A program made the translations under genes and the position numbers. From the NCBI GenBank assembly GCA_017510785.1, contig JAFWMH010000077.1, forward strand, positions 93,634 to 157,633: 64,000 nt of DNA. Reading direction: 5' to 3'. Positions 8,742 through 16,792 of the stretch are shown here, piece after piece (positions within the stretch are counted from its first letter, which is position 1; every line of letters starts with the position of its first letter). The stretch is from Atopobiaceae bacterium. Lineage in GTDB: Bacteria > Actinomycetota > Coriobacteriia > Coriobacteriales > Atopobiaceae. Below the pieces are notes generated by a model. That model did not search any database. It was given only the letters and a program-made list of their open reading frames with translations, and was not told where the DNA came from.

Positions 8742-8796
8742 TTGACACTTCGGGTTAAACCCGTATACTTATAGGTGAGTTCGGGTTAAACCCGAA
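8742..8796 (+). promoter_or_regulatory. Early rightward promoter with two identical operators
   Basis: TTGACA (8742-8747), 16-base spacer, TATACT (8764-8769). Two copies of TTCGGGTTAAACCCG are centred 31 bases apart, about three helical turns: one at 8749-8765 fills the promoter spacer, the other at 8780-8796 (TTCGGGTTAAACCCGAA, perfect palindrome) lies just past the expected transcription start. A classic repression layout for the lytic promoter. Confidence 0.85.
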
Positions 8797-8832
8797 CCGC
8801 GACGGAAGCACCTACACGGAAGGGAGGTACGA

Positions 8833-9063
8833 ATGAAGGGAACGAAGACGGACTTCGCGGGATGCCTGCGGATGTTTCGAGCGCGCGCAGATCTCACGCA
8901 AGCAGAGCTTGCAAAGCTGGTCGGCGTCGATACGCAGTCAATCGGAAACTGGGAGTCTGGCGTCCGCATGCCATCGCTTAGAACGACCGTAAGGCTTGCA
9001 GACGTTCTCGGCGTATCTCTTGACCAGCTCGCGGGGCGCGACATAACGCTCGGCGCCACGTAG
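8833..9063 (+). CDS. Cro-like XRE-family regulator
   Basis: 76 residues, essentially one helix-turn-helix domain: AGCLRMFRARADLTQAELAKLVGVDTQSIGNWESG. The start at 8833 follows GGGAGG by 5 bases. It is the first rightward early gene, directly behind the operator-bearing promoter, and probably acts as the Cro-type partner of the repressor. Confidence 0.85.
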   Translation: MKGTKTDFAGCLRMFRARADLTQAELAKLVGVDTQSIGNWESGVRMPSLRTTVRLADVLGVSLDQLAGRDITLGAT

Positions 9064-9212
9064 CGGGTCAAAGGAAAAGACATACGCGCACACTGCCGGA
9101 GACCCGTGGAAGGGAGCGGGAGAAGGCTGCGGGAGACGAACTCCCCTTGGGTGCAATGGCCTTTCGGGGCACATCACGACGGACTGGTTCCTCGTGCGCG
9201 GTTTGGACGGTT

Positions 9213-9248
9213 GGCGGTACTCAATCTGGCAAGAACCGCCATTTGTTT
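9213..9248 (+). terminator. Possible weak terminator or attenuator hairpin
   Basis: GGCGGT ... ACCGCC with a 16-base loop, then ATTTGTTTT, in the 218-base leader between the Cro-like gene and the next gene. Weak stem; could be an early antitermination point. The rest of that leader shows nothing recognisable. Confidence 0.3.
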
Positions 9249-9281
9249 TGCAATCAACAACCAACCAAGAAGGAGTACACC

Positions 9282-9761
9282 ATGACGAAAAATCACGAGG
9301 CCATATGTGGCCGCGCGAACATCGACGCCATCAGGCAGATGGCAGACGGCATCCTTGGACGCATGGCAATGGTCAAGACTCACGCCGAGAACGGCAGCGA
9401 CACCAAGGACATTTGGTCGCGTCTCTCCGAGGACGCGAGCGACCTGAGCCGCGCGCTCATGTTGAGAGAGCTCAGTCTGTACGAGCGGGGCGTCTTCGAG
9501 ATGGCCGAGACATTGCGAAGCGTGCGCTACCTCAAGCACCGCCGCTACGAATGCGACATGCTCGACCCGATGCGCGAATCCTATCGAGGGCAGATGCTCG
9601 CAAGGCGCGGCCAGCTTGAGGCGCAGGTTGAGGTCATGGCCGCTGTATTCGACGTACGCAAGAGCGCGATACACGAGGACGTGACCACCATCTGCGACGC
9701 AAAAAAGCTTCTGTGCGACGCGCTTGAGAAGCTGAACGAGCACAAACGTCGGGTGGCGTAA
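9282..9761 (+). CDS. Hypothetical early protein
   Basis: 159 residues, mainly alpha-helical and charged, with no family recognised. ATG 9282 follows AAGAAGGAG by 7 bases; a longer reading from 9147 has no ribosome site. It opens the early operon and its TAA shares a base with the next ATG (TAATG). Confidence 0.75.
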   Translation: MTKNHEAICGRANIDAIRQMADGILGRMAMVKTHAENGSDTKDIWSRLSEDASDLSRALMLRELSLYERGVFEMAETLRSVRYLKHRRYECDMLDPMRESYRGQMLARRGQLEAQVEVMAAVFDVRKSAIHEDVTTICDAKKLLCDALEKLNEHKRRVA

Positions 9762-9955
9762 TGCTCGGGACGAAGGAGCTAAGGCAGCTCCGCGAGGTCG
9801 CGAGGAAGTTTCGCATGTCGCCGTGGACGGTCGTGCTCTTGGCCGCAGCGGAAGGCCCGCGCGGGTGGCGCGGATGCGTCAACGTCACGACTTATAAGCC
9901 GCAAAAGAACGGCAACAGCAGCACCCACAAGCATCAGGCTTGGAGCCTGATTTAG
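9761..9955 (+). CDS. Hypothetical small protein
   Basis: 64 residues, translationally coupled to the previous gene (TAATG). The middle (LREVARKFRMSPWTVVLLAAAEGPRGWRG) is helical with a basic face, the tail is Asn/Ser/His-rich. Function unknown. Confidence 0.6.
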   Translation: MLGTKELRQLREVARKFRMSPWTVVLLAAAEGPRGWRGCVNVTTYKPQKNGNSSTHKHQAWSLI

Positions 9956-9969
9956 CGAAAGGAGAAACC

Positions 9970-10125
9970 ATGAAAAAAATCAGGTTCGGCTACGTCGGGA
10001 GCGCGCGTGAGCGTTCGGACGACGACCAGAGCCGCGCCGCGCGCCGCAAGGAAAAGCGCAGGACGCGCAAGGTTGTCGCGAAGGGCGCAAGCCACGACCC
10101 GCGCGCGGTGAAGTTCCACTTCTAG
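9970..10125 (+). CDS. Very basic small protein
   Basis: 51 residues starting at ATG 9970, with AAAGGAG upstream. Arg/Lys-rich throughout (SRAARRKEKRRTRKVVAKGA), so probably nucleic-acid binding. No family recognised. Confidence 0.6.
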   Translation: MKKIRFGYVGSARERSDDDQSRAARRKEKRRTRKVVAKGASHDPRAVKFHF

Positions 10126-10493
10126 CGCAAGTAGCAAAGCGCCCATACGTGCGCCAACACGTACGGGCAAGCGGGGTGGCGAGTCTTTGGAGGACAGAGA
10201 ACGCCGCCCTCCATTGTACAGCAAAAGTCGAGAGCGTCGCGCGTGGCGGGCGACTTCGCGCCGCGGGAAAAGGGGCCCAAGGTCCACGGGTGCCTTGCAT
10301 ACAGGATACCCGCACGTCGCGTCGAAAGGGTGGCAGCCAGTCGCGCCCGACATGGGCAGGGCGCGCGAGAGCGCCGGGTCTCCCCTCCCAACGGTTCCGG
10401 GCCCCTTCCCGCTCCTTTCTGCCTGGGCCACGCCTGCCGCGCCCGTCACGCGCGGCGTTCTCGAAAGTCAAACGTAATTGGAGGTCGATATGA
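10126..10493. other. 368-base gap with one strong hairpin
   Basis: GCCCATACGTG and CACGTACGGGC (10141-10168) form an 11-bp stem with one mismatch around a 6-base loop and no T run, so it is not a clear terminator. Frames in the rest are open but Pro/Arg-rich on both strands, without a good ribosome site or recognisable domain. No gene called. Confidence 0.5.
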
Positions 10494-10721
10494 ATGAAGC
10501 AAGACATGCCGCACTGGTGCAGGTCGCCGTGGCTCACGTCACGCGAGGCGGCCGCGTACCTGCGCATGGGACTGGACGAGTACCGTCCGCTTCGCGACGG
10601 GGGCGCGATTCCCACGTACAGGCGCGGCAGGGCGATTCTCGCGCATACGCAAGACCTGGACGAATGGATGCGCTCGCAGCCGAGCGGAGCGAAAGTGCCC
10701 GAGGCCTTGCGCTCTGCGTGA
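10494..10721 (+). CDS. Excisionase/MerR-type helix-turn-helix protein
   Basis: 75 residues with the HTH_17 pattern: WLTSREAAAYLRMGLDEYRPLRDGGAIPTYRRGRAILAHTQDLDEWM (start SxEAAxYL, end DLDxW). GGAGG lies 12 bases upstream of ATG 10494. It may be the excisionase partner of the integrase, but it lies 3.4 kb from int in the early operon, so a general DNA-binding role is also possible. Confidence 0.75.
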   Translation: MKQDMPHWCRSPWLTSREAAAYLRMGLDEYRPLRDGGAIPTYRRGRAILAHTQDLDEWMRSQPSGAKVPEALRSA

Positions 10722-10813
10722 TCGACGCGCTGGCGCTCGCCGTCGTGTTCGCCACGACGCTTATGGTCGTGAGCGGCATCGTGGAGGGCATCTCGTGGCT
10801 CGTGTGGGGCTAG
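10664..10813 (+). CDS. Small membrane protein in an overlapping frame
   Basis: 49 residues from ATG 10664, which lies inside the 3' end of the HTH gene in another frame. About residues 15-47 form a hydrophobic helix (LCVIDALALAVVFATTLMVVSGIVEGISWLVW). The overlap is 58 bases and the ribosome site is weak, so the exact start is uncertain. Position after its own upstream stop and strong membrane character support a real gene. Confidence 0.5.
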   Translation: MDALAAERSESARGLALCVIDALALAVVFATTLMVVSGIVEGISWLVWG

Positions 10814-10838
10814 GAAGCAGCAAGAGAAAGGAAGCAAG

Positions 10839-11195
10839 ATGAGCAAGAAGAAGGACGTCACGCGCGACGACGTGGAGCTCGTGGCATTGGCACTGCGCTC
10901 CATGGTGCTCGCGCCGGGAGCGAAGAAGGAAATCGACGTGAGCCGCAAGGAGTCGGTGGCGCTCGCGACGGGAATCGCGCAGGGGCTGGTCACGGGCTTC
11001 GAGATGGCGCGCGACCCGGAGTTCTGCCGTGAGGTAATCGGCAAGGGCGCGCTCGACAAGCGCCGCGCGGTAGACGTCGCGCAGGTAATGCTCGACGTCG
11101 CGCTGAGGGAGCTGCCTGCTCGGCGCGACCACCTGCTGGCGCTCGACGAGAATACGCCGGGCGTGACCGTCGCGTCGATGCACAGGCTCGCATGA
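10839..11195 (+). CDS. Hypothetical early protein
   Basis: 118 residues, start behind AGAAAGGAAG. Helical, charged, no family recognised. Its stop overlaps the RusA-like gene by 4 bases (ATGA), so it belongs to the recombination operon. Confidence 0.75.
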   Translation: MSKKKDVTRDDVELVALALRSMVLAPGAKKEIDVSRKESVALATGIAQGLVTGFEMARDPEFCREVIGKGALDKRRAVDVAQVMLDVALRELPARRDHLLALDENTPGVTVASMHRLA

Positions 11196-11638
11196 TAGTG
11201 ACCTACCACGTGCCGTTCGTGCACGGCAAGGAGCGGCCGCGTCTGGGACGGCGCGGCACGTTCACGCCCAAGGACACGGAGCGCAACGAGAGTCGCATCC
11301 TAAACGCATACGAGGGCGCCTCGATTCGCAAGTACGGCAAGGTCGTGTCGGCGCCCGCCCACGTGCCGGTGACCGTGGCGCTGACGTGCACGGTGCCGGC
11401 GCCCAAGACGCGCCCGAGGTGGTGGCCGAAGCGGCTGTGGGACGCGTGGCACGGCATGCCGTTCGTCAAGACGCCCGACATAGACAACGTGCTCAAGGAG
11501 CACATGGACGCGCTCAACCACCACGCGTGGCACGACGACGCGCAGGTCGCGCAGGTGCACGCGTGGAAGCTGCCGCAGCGCCGCGGCGGCGAGGAGCGCG
11601 CGAACGTGATGGTGTTCTGGGAGGAGGAAGAAGAGTGA
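11192..11638 (+). CDS. RusA-like Holliday-junction endonuclease
   Basis: 148 residues. The active-site segment KTPDIDNVLKEHMDALN with D96, D98, K102 and D106, followed by HDDAQV (D115, D116), is the RusA pattern of metal-binding aspartates and a lysine. It should resolve branched phage DNA before packaging. An acidic run (WEEEEE) closes the protein. Neighbours are other recombination and replication genes. Confidence 0.88.
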   Translation: MIVTYHVPFVHGKERPRLGRRGTFTPKDTERNESRILNAYEGASIRKYGKVVSAPAHVPVTVALTCTVPAPKTRPRWWPKRLWDAWHGMPFVKTPDIDNVLKEHMDALNHHAWHDDAQVAQVHAWKLPQRRGGEERANVMVFWEEEEE

Positions 11639-12141
11639 AGTTCGAGGACATGACCGAGATGCAGAGGGTCGCCGCGATGCAGGCGGTCTACAACGAGCTG
11701 GGCAAGCTCGTGTCGAAGAAGGGCGACACGCTGCGCTCGCAGGTTGACGAGCAGGTGATGGGCTTCTACGAGGCCACGGGCGCAAAGAGCTACGACGTCA
11801 ACATAGACGGCCAGAAGGTGGGCACCTACTCCGTCACCGTCTCCAAGGCGTCAGAGCGCACGGTGCTCGACCTGGAGGATTCCGACGCGCTCGACGCGTG
11901 GCTCGCGACCGACGCCGGGCTCGACGCCGCGAACGACTGGCTCATGGGCCACATCGAGCAGTTCGTGAGCGACCACTTCAAGTCAACCGGCGAGCTGCCC
12001 GACGGAGTCGTGGCGCGCACCGTCACCGAGCCGGAGCGCGTCAAGGGAACGGTGCTTCGCGTCGATGCGCGCAAGGTGGCGCGCGCGATGCGCGGCGAGC
12101 TTCCCACGGCGGTCGCGGGGCTGCTGGAAGGGGGCGCGTGA
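11635..12141 (+). CDS. Hypothetical protein of the recombination operon
   Basis: 168 residues from GTG 11635, overlapping the RusA-like stop (GTGA) with GGAGGAAG just upstream. Opening helices are followed by a YSVTVSKASERTVLDLEDSDALDAWLA segment and a basic C-terminus. Gam-like nuclease inhibitors sit in such places, but I see no decisive similarity. Confidence 0.72.
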   Translation: MKFEDMTEMQRVAAMQAVYNELGKLVSKKGDTLRSQVDEQVMGFYEATGAKSYDVNIDGQKVGTYSVTVSKASERTVLDLEDSDALDAWLATDAGLDAANDWLMGHIEQFVSDHFKSTGELPDGVVARTVTEPERVKGTVLRVDARKVARAMRGELPTAVAGLLEGGA

Positions 12142-12335
12142 TGGCCAACAGGCAGGTAACGAGCGAGTACGCCGGGCGCCGCATGACGCTCGGCGAGCTG
12201 CTAGACGCCCGCTCCGAGGTTGAGCAGTGGGCGCTCAAGGAGTTCTTCGTGCGCGACAACAAATTGTACTCAGACATAGCGCACCTGTGCACGCTGGCAC
12301 AGGGCATGTGGTTCAAGACGCGGGTTGACGAGTGA
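12141..12335 (+). CDS. Hypothetical small protein
   Basis: 64 residues; ATG 12141 overlaps the previous TGA by one base. Helical (LGELLDARSEVEQWALKEFF). Function unknown. Confidence 0.65.
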   Translation: MANRQVTSEYAGRRMTLGELLDARSEVEQWALKEFFVRDNKLYSDIAHLCTLAQGMWFKTRVDE

Positions 12336-12697
12336 GCACCATATCGACGCGCGGCATGAGCATGTCGAAGGTCACGCACGTGCGGCAGGCGCTGGAGCAG
12401 ATTTGCTCGGACGCCAGAAATCCCCGCACGATGTGCGCGCACATCATGGCAGAGCACGGGGTGACCATCCGCGACGTGCTGGACGCGTGCGACATGGCGC
12501 GCGATGTGGTGGTCGCGTGGCGCGAGCCGAGGGTGGAGCAGGAGCGCACCGACGCGCAGGCGCTGCCGACCGAGCATGACGCCGCGTTGCGCGCGCAGAT
12601 CGAGCGCGACAAGACCCGCGCCCTGGGGCAGGTTGGCGAGGACAGGCACGCGGGACTCAGCTCCGCGCTGGCGGCACTGCGTGGCGAAGATGGCTAG
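12332..12697 (+). CDS. Hypothetical protein
   Basis: 121 residues from GTG 12332, overlapping the previous stop (GTGA). An internal ATG nine codons in is the alternative start. The segment MAEHGVTIRDVLDACDMARDVVVAWRE resembles a small helix-turn-helix, uncertainly. C-terminal half is Gln/Arg/Glu helical. Confidence 0.65.
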   Translation: MSTISTRGMSMSKVTHVRQALEQICSDARNPRTMCAHIMAEHGVTIRDVLDACDMARDVVVAWREPRVEQERTDAQALPTEHDAALRAQIERDKTRALGQVGEDRHAGLSSALAALRGEDG

Positions 12698-13019
12698 GCG
12701 ATCCGGAAACGCCGCACCCGGCGTCACCGGCAAGAAGGTGAGCGTCTGGTGGGTGATCGCCGACGAACCCCTCTCCCGGCTCTTCTGTTGGGGCGAGGGG
12801 CAACGCTTCGCGCTCATGCGGTGCCTGATGGACGACCGCATGGCGTGGAACGAGCTGCCGTGCACGGAGGAGGGCGTGACGTGCTTCGAACCCGAGTCGA
12901 TGCCGTGCGCCCTCGCCGTGTTCGAGGAGAACATGCCCGGCATCATGGAGGTCCTGCGCGCAAACGGAGTGCGCGGGCGCTACCGCAAGGCGGGCGACGA
13001 CAGGGAATACCGATTCTAG
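12690..13019 (+). CDS. Hypothetical protein
   Basis: 109 residues, overlapping the previous gene by 8 bases. Contains several Cys and Trp in a compact arrangement (VWWVIADEPLSRLFCWGEG). No family recognised. It lies 10 bases before the RecT-like gene and should be co-translated with it. Confidence 0.7.
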   Translation: MARRSGNAAPGVTGKKVSVWWVIADEPLSRLFCWGEGQRFALMRCLMDDRMAWNELPCTEEGVTCFEPESMPCALAVFEENMPGIMEVLRANGVRGRYRKAGDDREYRF

Positions 13020-13029
13020 GAGGTGGAGA

Positions 13030-13635
13030 ATGGCAGATTTGGTGCGCTACACGGCAACCGACGGGCAGGAGGTCGAGCTTACCCCGGAGGTCGTAGTCAG
13101 CCTGATAGCGTCAGGCGGCAGCGACCCGGACCCGCGCAACGTGGCGATGTTCATAGCCAAGTGCGCGGCACGAGGGCTGAACCCGCTCGCCGGTGACGCG
13201 TACATGACCACGTACAAGAGCAAGACGACAGGGCGCGTCACCACGAGCGTCGTTGTGTCGAAGGACTACTACATGCGCACGGCGACTCAGCAGCCGACAT
13301 ATCGCGGGCTGCGCGCCGGAATCGCGGTGAACAACGGCGGGAACCTGATATATCGAGACGGCTCGATGCTCATAGCGGGCGAGCAGCTCCTCGGCGGATG
13401 GGCCGAGGTGAGCGACGAGAGGTGGAACCACCCGCTTCGCGCCGAGGTGTCTATAGACGAGTACAACACCGGCAAGAGCCTGTGGGCCGACAAGCCCGCG
13501 ACGATGATTCGCAAGGTGGCGCTCGTGCAGGCGCTGCGCGAGGCGTACCCCATGGCATACGCAGGCGTGTACGACGCGTCCGAGATGCCCGAGCCGGAGG
13601 CACGGCCGCAGGACATAGATTCGATAGTCGAGTAG
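13030..13635 (+). CDS. RecT/Bet-family single-strand annealing protein
   Basis: 201 residues. The core reads MFIAKCAARGLNPLAGDAYM ... SVVVSKDYYMRTA, with the family pattern C-x2-xGLNPL and a later KPATMIRKVALVQALREAYP that closes the RecT/Bet domain. It pairs complementary single strands during phage recombination. No dedicated exonuclease is recognisable beside it. Start has AGGAGG upstream. Confidence 0.9.
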   Translation: MADLVRYTATDGQEVELTPEVVVSLIASGGSDPDPRNVAMFIAKCAARGLNPLAGDAYMTTYKSKTTGRVTTSVVVSKDYYMRTATQQPTYRGLRAGIAVNNGGNLIYRDGSMLIAGEQLLGGWAEVSDERWNHPLRAEVSIDEYNTGKSLWADKPATMIRKVALVQALREAYPMAYAGVYDASEMPEPEARPQDIDSIVE

Positions 13636-13649
13636 AAGGCAGGCATGAG

Positions 13650-14432
13650 ATGCAACCGATTCAGGGATTTGACAACGTTCAGGCGGTGCACGGCCGCAGC
13701 AGCACGAGGCTTCCGGGAGGCGCCTACGTCATGCGCATAGTGCGCTGCACGGAGGACCTCACGGGCTATGGCAACATGTGCCTCAAGCTCGTGTACGACG
13801 TGGCAGAGGGCAAGTACGCGGGACTGTACGCGGGCATCGAGAACGACAAGGACAACGACTGGCGCCACATGGTCGAGATCGATTGCCAGGAGGCGCAAGG
13901 CGGCAGGCTTCGCGCGCTCGTCGATGCGTTGCAGGCGTCGAACCCCGGCTACGTGTGGGACTGGAACGAGGCCGCGCTTGCGAACAAGGTCGTGGGCATC
14001 GTGCTGCAAGAGCGCAAGGTCACGCTCACGCGCGGGCAGAACAAGGGGAAGGACCGCACCTACCTCGACTTCTGGGACGCGGTCCCCGTCGATGCCGTGC
14101 GAGCCGGGCAGGTCGAGATGCCGCCCGTCAACGACCAGCGCGAGCAGAAGCAGCAGCCGCAGGCAGTCACGCCGCCGCCAGCGATCGCCCCGGTATCCGG
14201 CCAACAGCTCATGCAGCAGGTGGCGCCGCAGGTGGCACCACAGGCGGCACAGACGCAGTACCAGCAACCACAGGTCGTATCCGGACAACAGCTCGTGCAG
14301 CCGATGGCCGCGCCGCAGCAGCCGGTCATGCAGGGGCAGCAGGTGGCGCCGCAGCCGATGGGGCAGCAACAGCCGATGGTGCAGGCTCAGCAGCCGCAGG
14401 CGAGCGTCTATGACAGCGAGATTCCGTTCTAG
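13650..14432 (+). CDS. SSB-like protein with Gln-rich linker and IPF tip
   Basis: 260 residues. The first 150 form a compact beta-rich domain (GGAYVMRIVRCTED...GYGNMCLKLVYDVAEGKY) like the phage proteins that follow RecT. Residues about 160-245 are a low-complexity Gln/Pro/Val linker with repeated SGQQL and PQVAPQ. The protein ends DSEIPF, the acidic IPF tip by which bacterial SSBs dock partners. Single-strand binding is inferred from the tip and the context. Confidence 0.72.
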   Translation: MQPIQGFDNVQAVHGRSSTRLPGGAYVMRIVRCTEDLTGYGNMCLKLVYDVAEGKYAGLYAGIENDKDNDWRHMVEIDCQEAQGGRLRALVDALQASNPGYVWDWNEAALANKVVGIVLQERKVTLTRGQNKGKDRTYLDFWDAVPVDAVRAGQVEMPPVNDQREQKQQPQAVTPPPAIAPVSGQQLMQQVAPQVAPQAAQTQYQQPQVVSGQQLVQPMAAPQQPVMQGQQVAPQPMGQQQPMVQAQQPQASVYDSEIPF

Positions 14433-14507
14433 CCCGCACGGCAGGACGGTCAGGGCGCCCTGGTGATGGGGTGCACTGGCAACGATGCATGACAGGAGGC
14501 GCGCCGC

Positions 14508-15128
14508 ATGGCGGAGGGATGGTTCAAGATAACGCCTACGCAGGGCGCCGCCTTGTGCAACTGCATGTTCAGGAGCTTCAGGAACGACGTTGCCCAAGAC
14601 TACATCGCCATGGCGGTGCATTGCTGGGCTTCGATCATCAACAACGGCAAGCCCGTGCCATACTTCCGGTGCGGAAAGTCAGAGCTTGCCAGATGCTGTC
14701 TGGACGCGCGGACCAACAGCGCGAAGATAGAGCGGGCAAGGCGCTTTCTCGCGTTCTGCGAAGACCCGAAGAACGGGTTCTTCGTTCGCGTCGGAGACGA
14801 CGAGAGGGGCAAGGTGCCGAAGCGAACCTTCTGGTGCCTATTGCCAGAAGGTAATAATTTGGGTGTGTCGGGTTCAGAGGGGGGTGTGTCGGGTTTTGGC
14901 TCTAACCCAACACACCCAAATGCATATGCCCAGATAGACCCAACACACCCAAAACGCGTTTGCCCAGATAGACCCAACACACATACAGAGACAGAGACGC
15001 AGAGTAAAACGACTGCGTCGGGTCTTGTGGAAGGACCCGACGCGTCGTTGCTCATGCTGGAGCATTACAGGCACGTGGCCGAGGAGGGATACCGGATACC
15101 CCGACCCGAATGGATGGAGGACGAGTGA
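14508..15128 (+). CDS. Replication-initiator-like protein carrying the origin iterons
   Basis: 206 residues. N-terminal helical domain (GWFKITPTQGAALCNCMFRSFRNDVAQDYIAMAVHCWAS) compatible with a winged-helix replisome organiser. It sits directly before the helicase, the usual order of initiator then helicase loader. The middle codes a repetitive Thr/His/Pro/Asp linker because the DNA there is a cluster of repeats. The C-terminal tail (YRIPRPEWMEDE) may contact the helicase. Function inferred from position and iterons. Confidence 0.68.
   Translation: MAEGWFKITPTQGAALCNCMFRSFRNDVAQDYIAMAVHCWASIINNGKPVPYFRCGKSELARCCLDARTNSAKIERARRFLAFCEDPKNGFFVRVGDDERGKVPKRTFWCLLPEGNNLGVSGSEGGVSGFGSNPTHPNAYAQIDPTHPKRVCPDRPNTHTETETQSKTTASGLVEGPDASLLMLEHYRHVAEEGYRIPRPEWMEDE
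14858..14986. repeat. Iteron cluster, probable phage replication origin
   Basis: Five copies of one motif inside the initiator gene. Two read GGGTGTGTCGGGTT (14861-14874, 14882-14895) and three read as its near inverse ACCCAACACACCC (14905-14917, 14938-14950) or ACCCAACACACAT (14972-14984). The last two belong to a longer direct repeat starting TGCCCAGATAG at 14927 and 14961, a 34-base period. This matches lambdoid-type origins placed inside the initiator gene. Confidence 0.75.
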
Positions 15129-16117
15129 ACAAATCGACAATCATCGACAACGTGTCGAGCGCGGCGGAGGCATGGCGTCGGCTGAAGGAGGTGTACGACT
15201 TCGACTATGCCATGGCGCACATCATGGCGCCGGCCCCCGTCAACACGGGGGTTCCGAAGCTCGACCACACGCTCGGCGGCGGCATACCGGCCGGCACCTA
15301 CACGGCGATAGCCGGAGAGGGCGGCTCCGGCAAGAGCGCGCTGGCGTGCGTCATTGCGTACGAGGCCGCGCTCTCCGGGCTGTTCCCGGTGTTCTTCTCG
15401 ATGGAGATGCCCGCCGAGATGGTCATAGGCCGTCTGCTGTCTATACACACGTCGCGCATACGGGAGTTGCAGGCGGCCAGAGGCGTGCCAGAGAGCGAAT
15501 GGATGAGGCAGACGTGGTGGTCGACGTCGCACAACCTCGTGCGCAAGATAGCTGGCCACCGCATCGCGACCGAGGAGGAGGCCGAGCTGTACCGGGCGGA
15601 GCATCCCGACGACCCGGTGCTCGTGGCGTGGGAGGACTTCCGCGAGACGATATGGCCCTACGTGCTGGTCGTGGCGAACATCTACAGCATACAGGACGCG
15701 TGCGAGCTCGTGCGCGGCCTGTATGCACGGGGCATACGCACGCTGCCGATAGTTGACTACCTGCAACTAGGCGCCGACGGAGACGACGCCGAGGCAAGCG
15801 TCAGGGAGTACGAGCGCATCTCCAAGGCAAGCGTCGAGCTCGCGCGACTCGCCAAGGACTGCCAGATACCGCTCGTCGCCGTGAGCAGCCTGCGCAAGAT
15901 GGGGCGCGAGGAGCGCAAGGAGGCGCCGACACTACAGATGCTGCACGGCTCGGGGCGCATCGGGTTCGACTGCGGCACCGCGATAATCATAAAGCGCGAC
16001 GCCGAGCGCGACGGCGCGGAGCAGCCCATCGAGGCCCACGTCGTGAAGAACCGCGTCGGCCCGAGCGGCACGAGCTGCAAGCTGATGTTCAACGGCGGGC
16101 TGAACATGTTCAGATAG
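15125..16117 (+). CDS. DnaB-like replicative helicase
   Basis: 330 residues from GTG 15125, overlapping the initiator stop (GTGA) with GGAGG 6 bases before. RecA-fold ATPase: Walker A GEGGSGKSAL (K70), Walker B LPIVDYLQL, and a sensor-like PLVAVSSLRK segment. Only about 55 residues precede the P-loop, so the DnaB N-terminal collar domain is missing or very reduced. It should unwind DNA at the phage origin. Confidence 0.88.
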   Translation: MNKSTIIDNVSSAAEAWRRLKEVYDFDYAMAHIMAPAPVNTGVPKLDHTLGGGIPAGTYTAIAGEGGSGKSALACVIAYEAALSGLFPVFFSMEMPAEMVIGRLLSIHTSRIRELQAARGVPESEWMRQTWWSTSHNLVRKIAGHRIATEEEAELYRAEHPDDPVLVAWEDFRETIWPYVLVVANIYSIQDACELVRGLYARGIRTLPIVDYLQLGADGDDAEASVREYERISKASVELARLAKDCQIPLVAVSSLRKMGREERKEAPTLQMLHGSGRIGFDCGTAIIIKRDAERDGAEQPIEAHVVKNRVGPSGTSCKLMFNGGLNMFR

Positions 16118-16126
16118 GATGAAGGA

Positions 16127-16792
16127 ATGGCAAAGAAGCCACCAATGACATTGAGCGACCACATACGGCTGTCCGTGCGTCTGGAGCTTGCACGAATGTC
16201 GCTCATAAGAGGGCTGTGCGACATCCTACAACACCACGTTCGCAAGGACTCGCGCGAGTACAGGAAGATTCATGCCGCCATCGGCGCGCTCGACGAGCTG
16301 AAATCCATCATGGACGCCATCGTGTGTCGCGACATGCCGGACGGAATCGGGGACTCGTGCGTCAGGGTCTACTACGGAGTCGGCAAAAGCATCGGATGCG
16401 ATCATGGAGGAGAGCTTGACGACGTGCTGGACAACTACGCGCTGCGGCATGCCATGCGACTGCTCGACGGCGAGCACTCCGGCAGGGACATGGACGCCGA
16501 CGAAATCACGCTGACGAGGTTCGACAGCAGCCACTCGCGAGTCTTCGACGAGAAACGCGACGAGGACAAGAAGAGGTTCCTCCACGTGAGAGCGGACACG
16601 AGCTACGTCACCTCGGGGCATGACGGCACGGTAGGCAGGCGCCCGCCCGAGGACGAGATGAGCCCGAACCAGACCACGTACGCGCTTGCCCCGTGCCAGA
16701 TTCGCGACCTCTGCGAGGACGCGATGAGGTGGGGCAAGTACCCATCCGACCACGACATTGAGAGTCTGTTCGGGAAGGCGGCACACGCATGA
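16127..16792 (+). CDS. Hypothetical protein
   Basis: 221 residues with a good GAAGGA site. N-terminal half helical; a Cys/His-containing stretch (CRDMPDGIGDSC, IGCDHGG) lies in the middle. No family recognised. Its stop overlaps the next gene (ATGA). Confidence 0.72.
   Translation: MAKKPPMTLSDHIRLSVRLELARMSLIRGLCDILQHHVRKDSREYRKIHAAIGALDELKSIMDAIVCRDMPDGIGDSCVRVYYGVGKSIGCDHGGELDDVLDNYALRHAMRLLDGEHSGRDMDADEITLTRFDSSHSRVFDEKRDEDKKRFLHVRADTSYVTSGHDGTVGRRPPEDEMSPNQTTYALAPCQIRDLCEDAMRWGKYPSDHDIESLFGKAAHA

Noticed and set aside
10187..10497. Several overlapping frames of 84-114 codons
   Set aside because: None has a ribosome site or recognisable domain; Pro/Arg-rich peptides in all frames suggest composition only.
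13287..14621. 444-codon minus-strand open frame
   Set aside because: Antisense to the RecT-like and SSB-like genes; Leu/His/Arg low complexity with no ribosome site.
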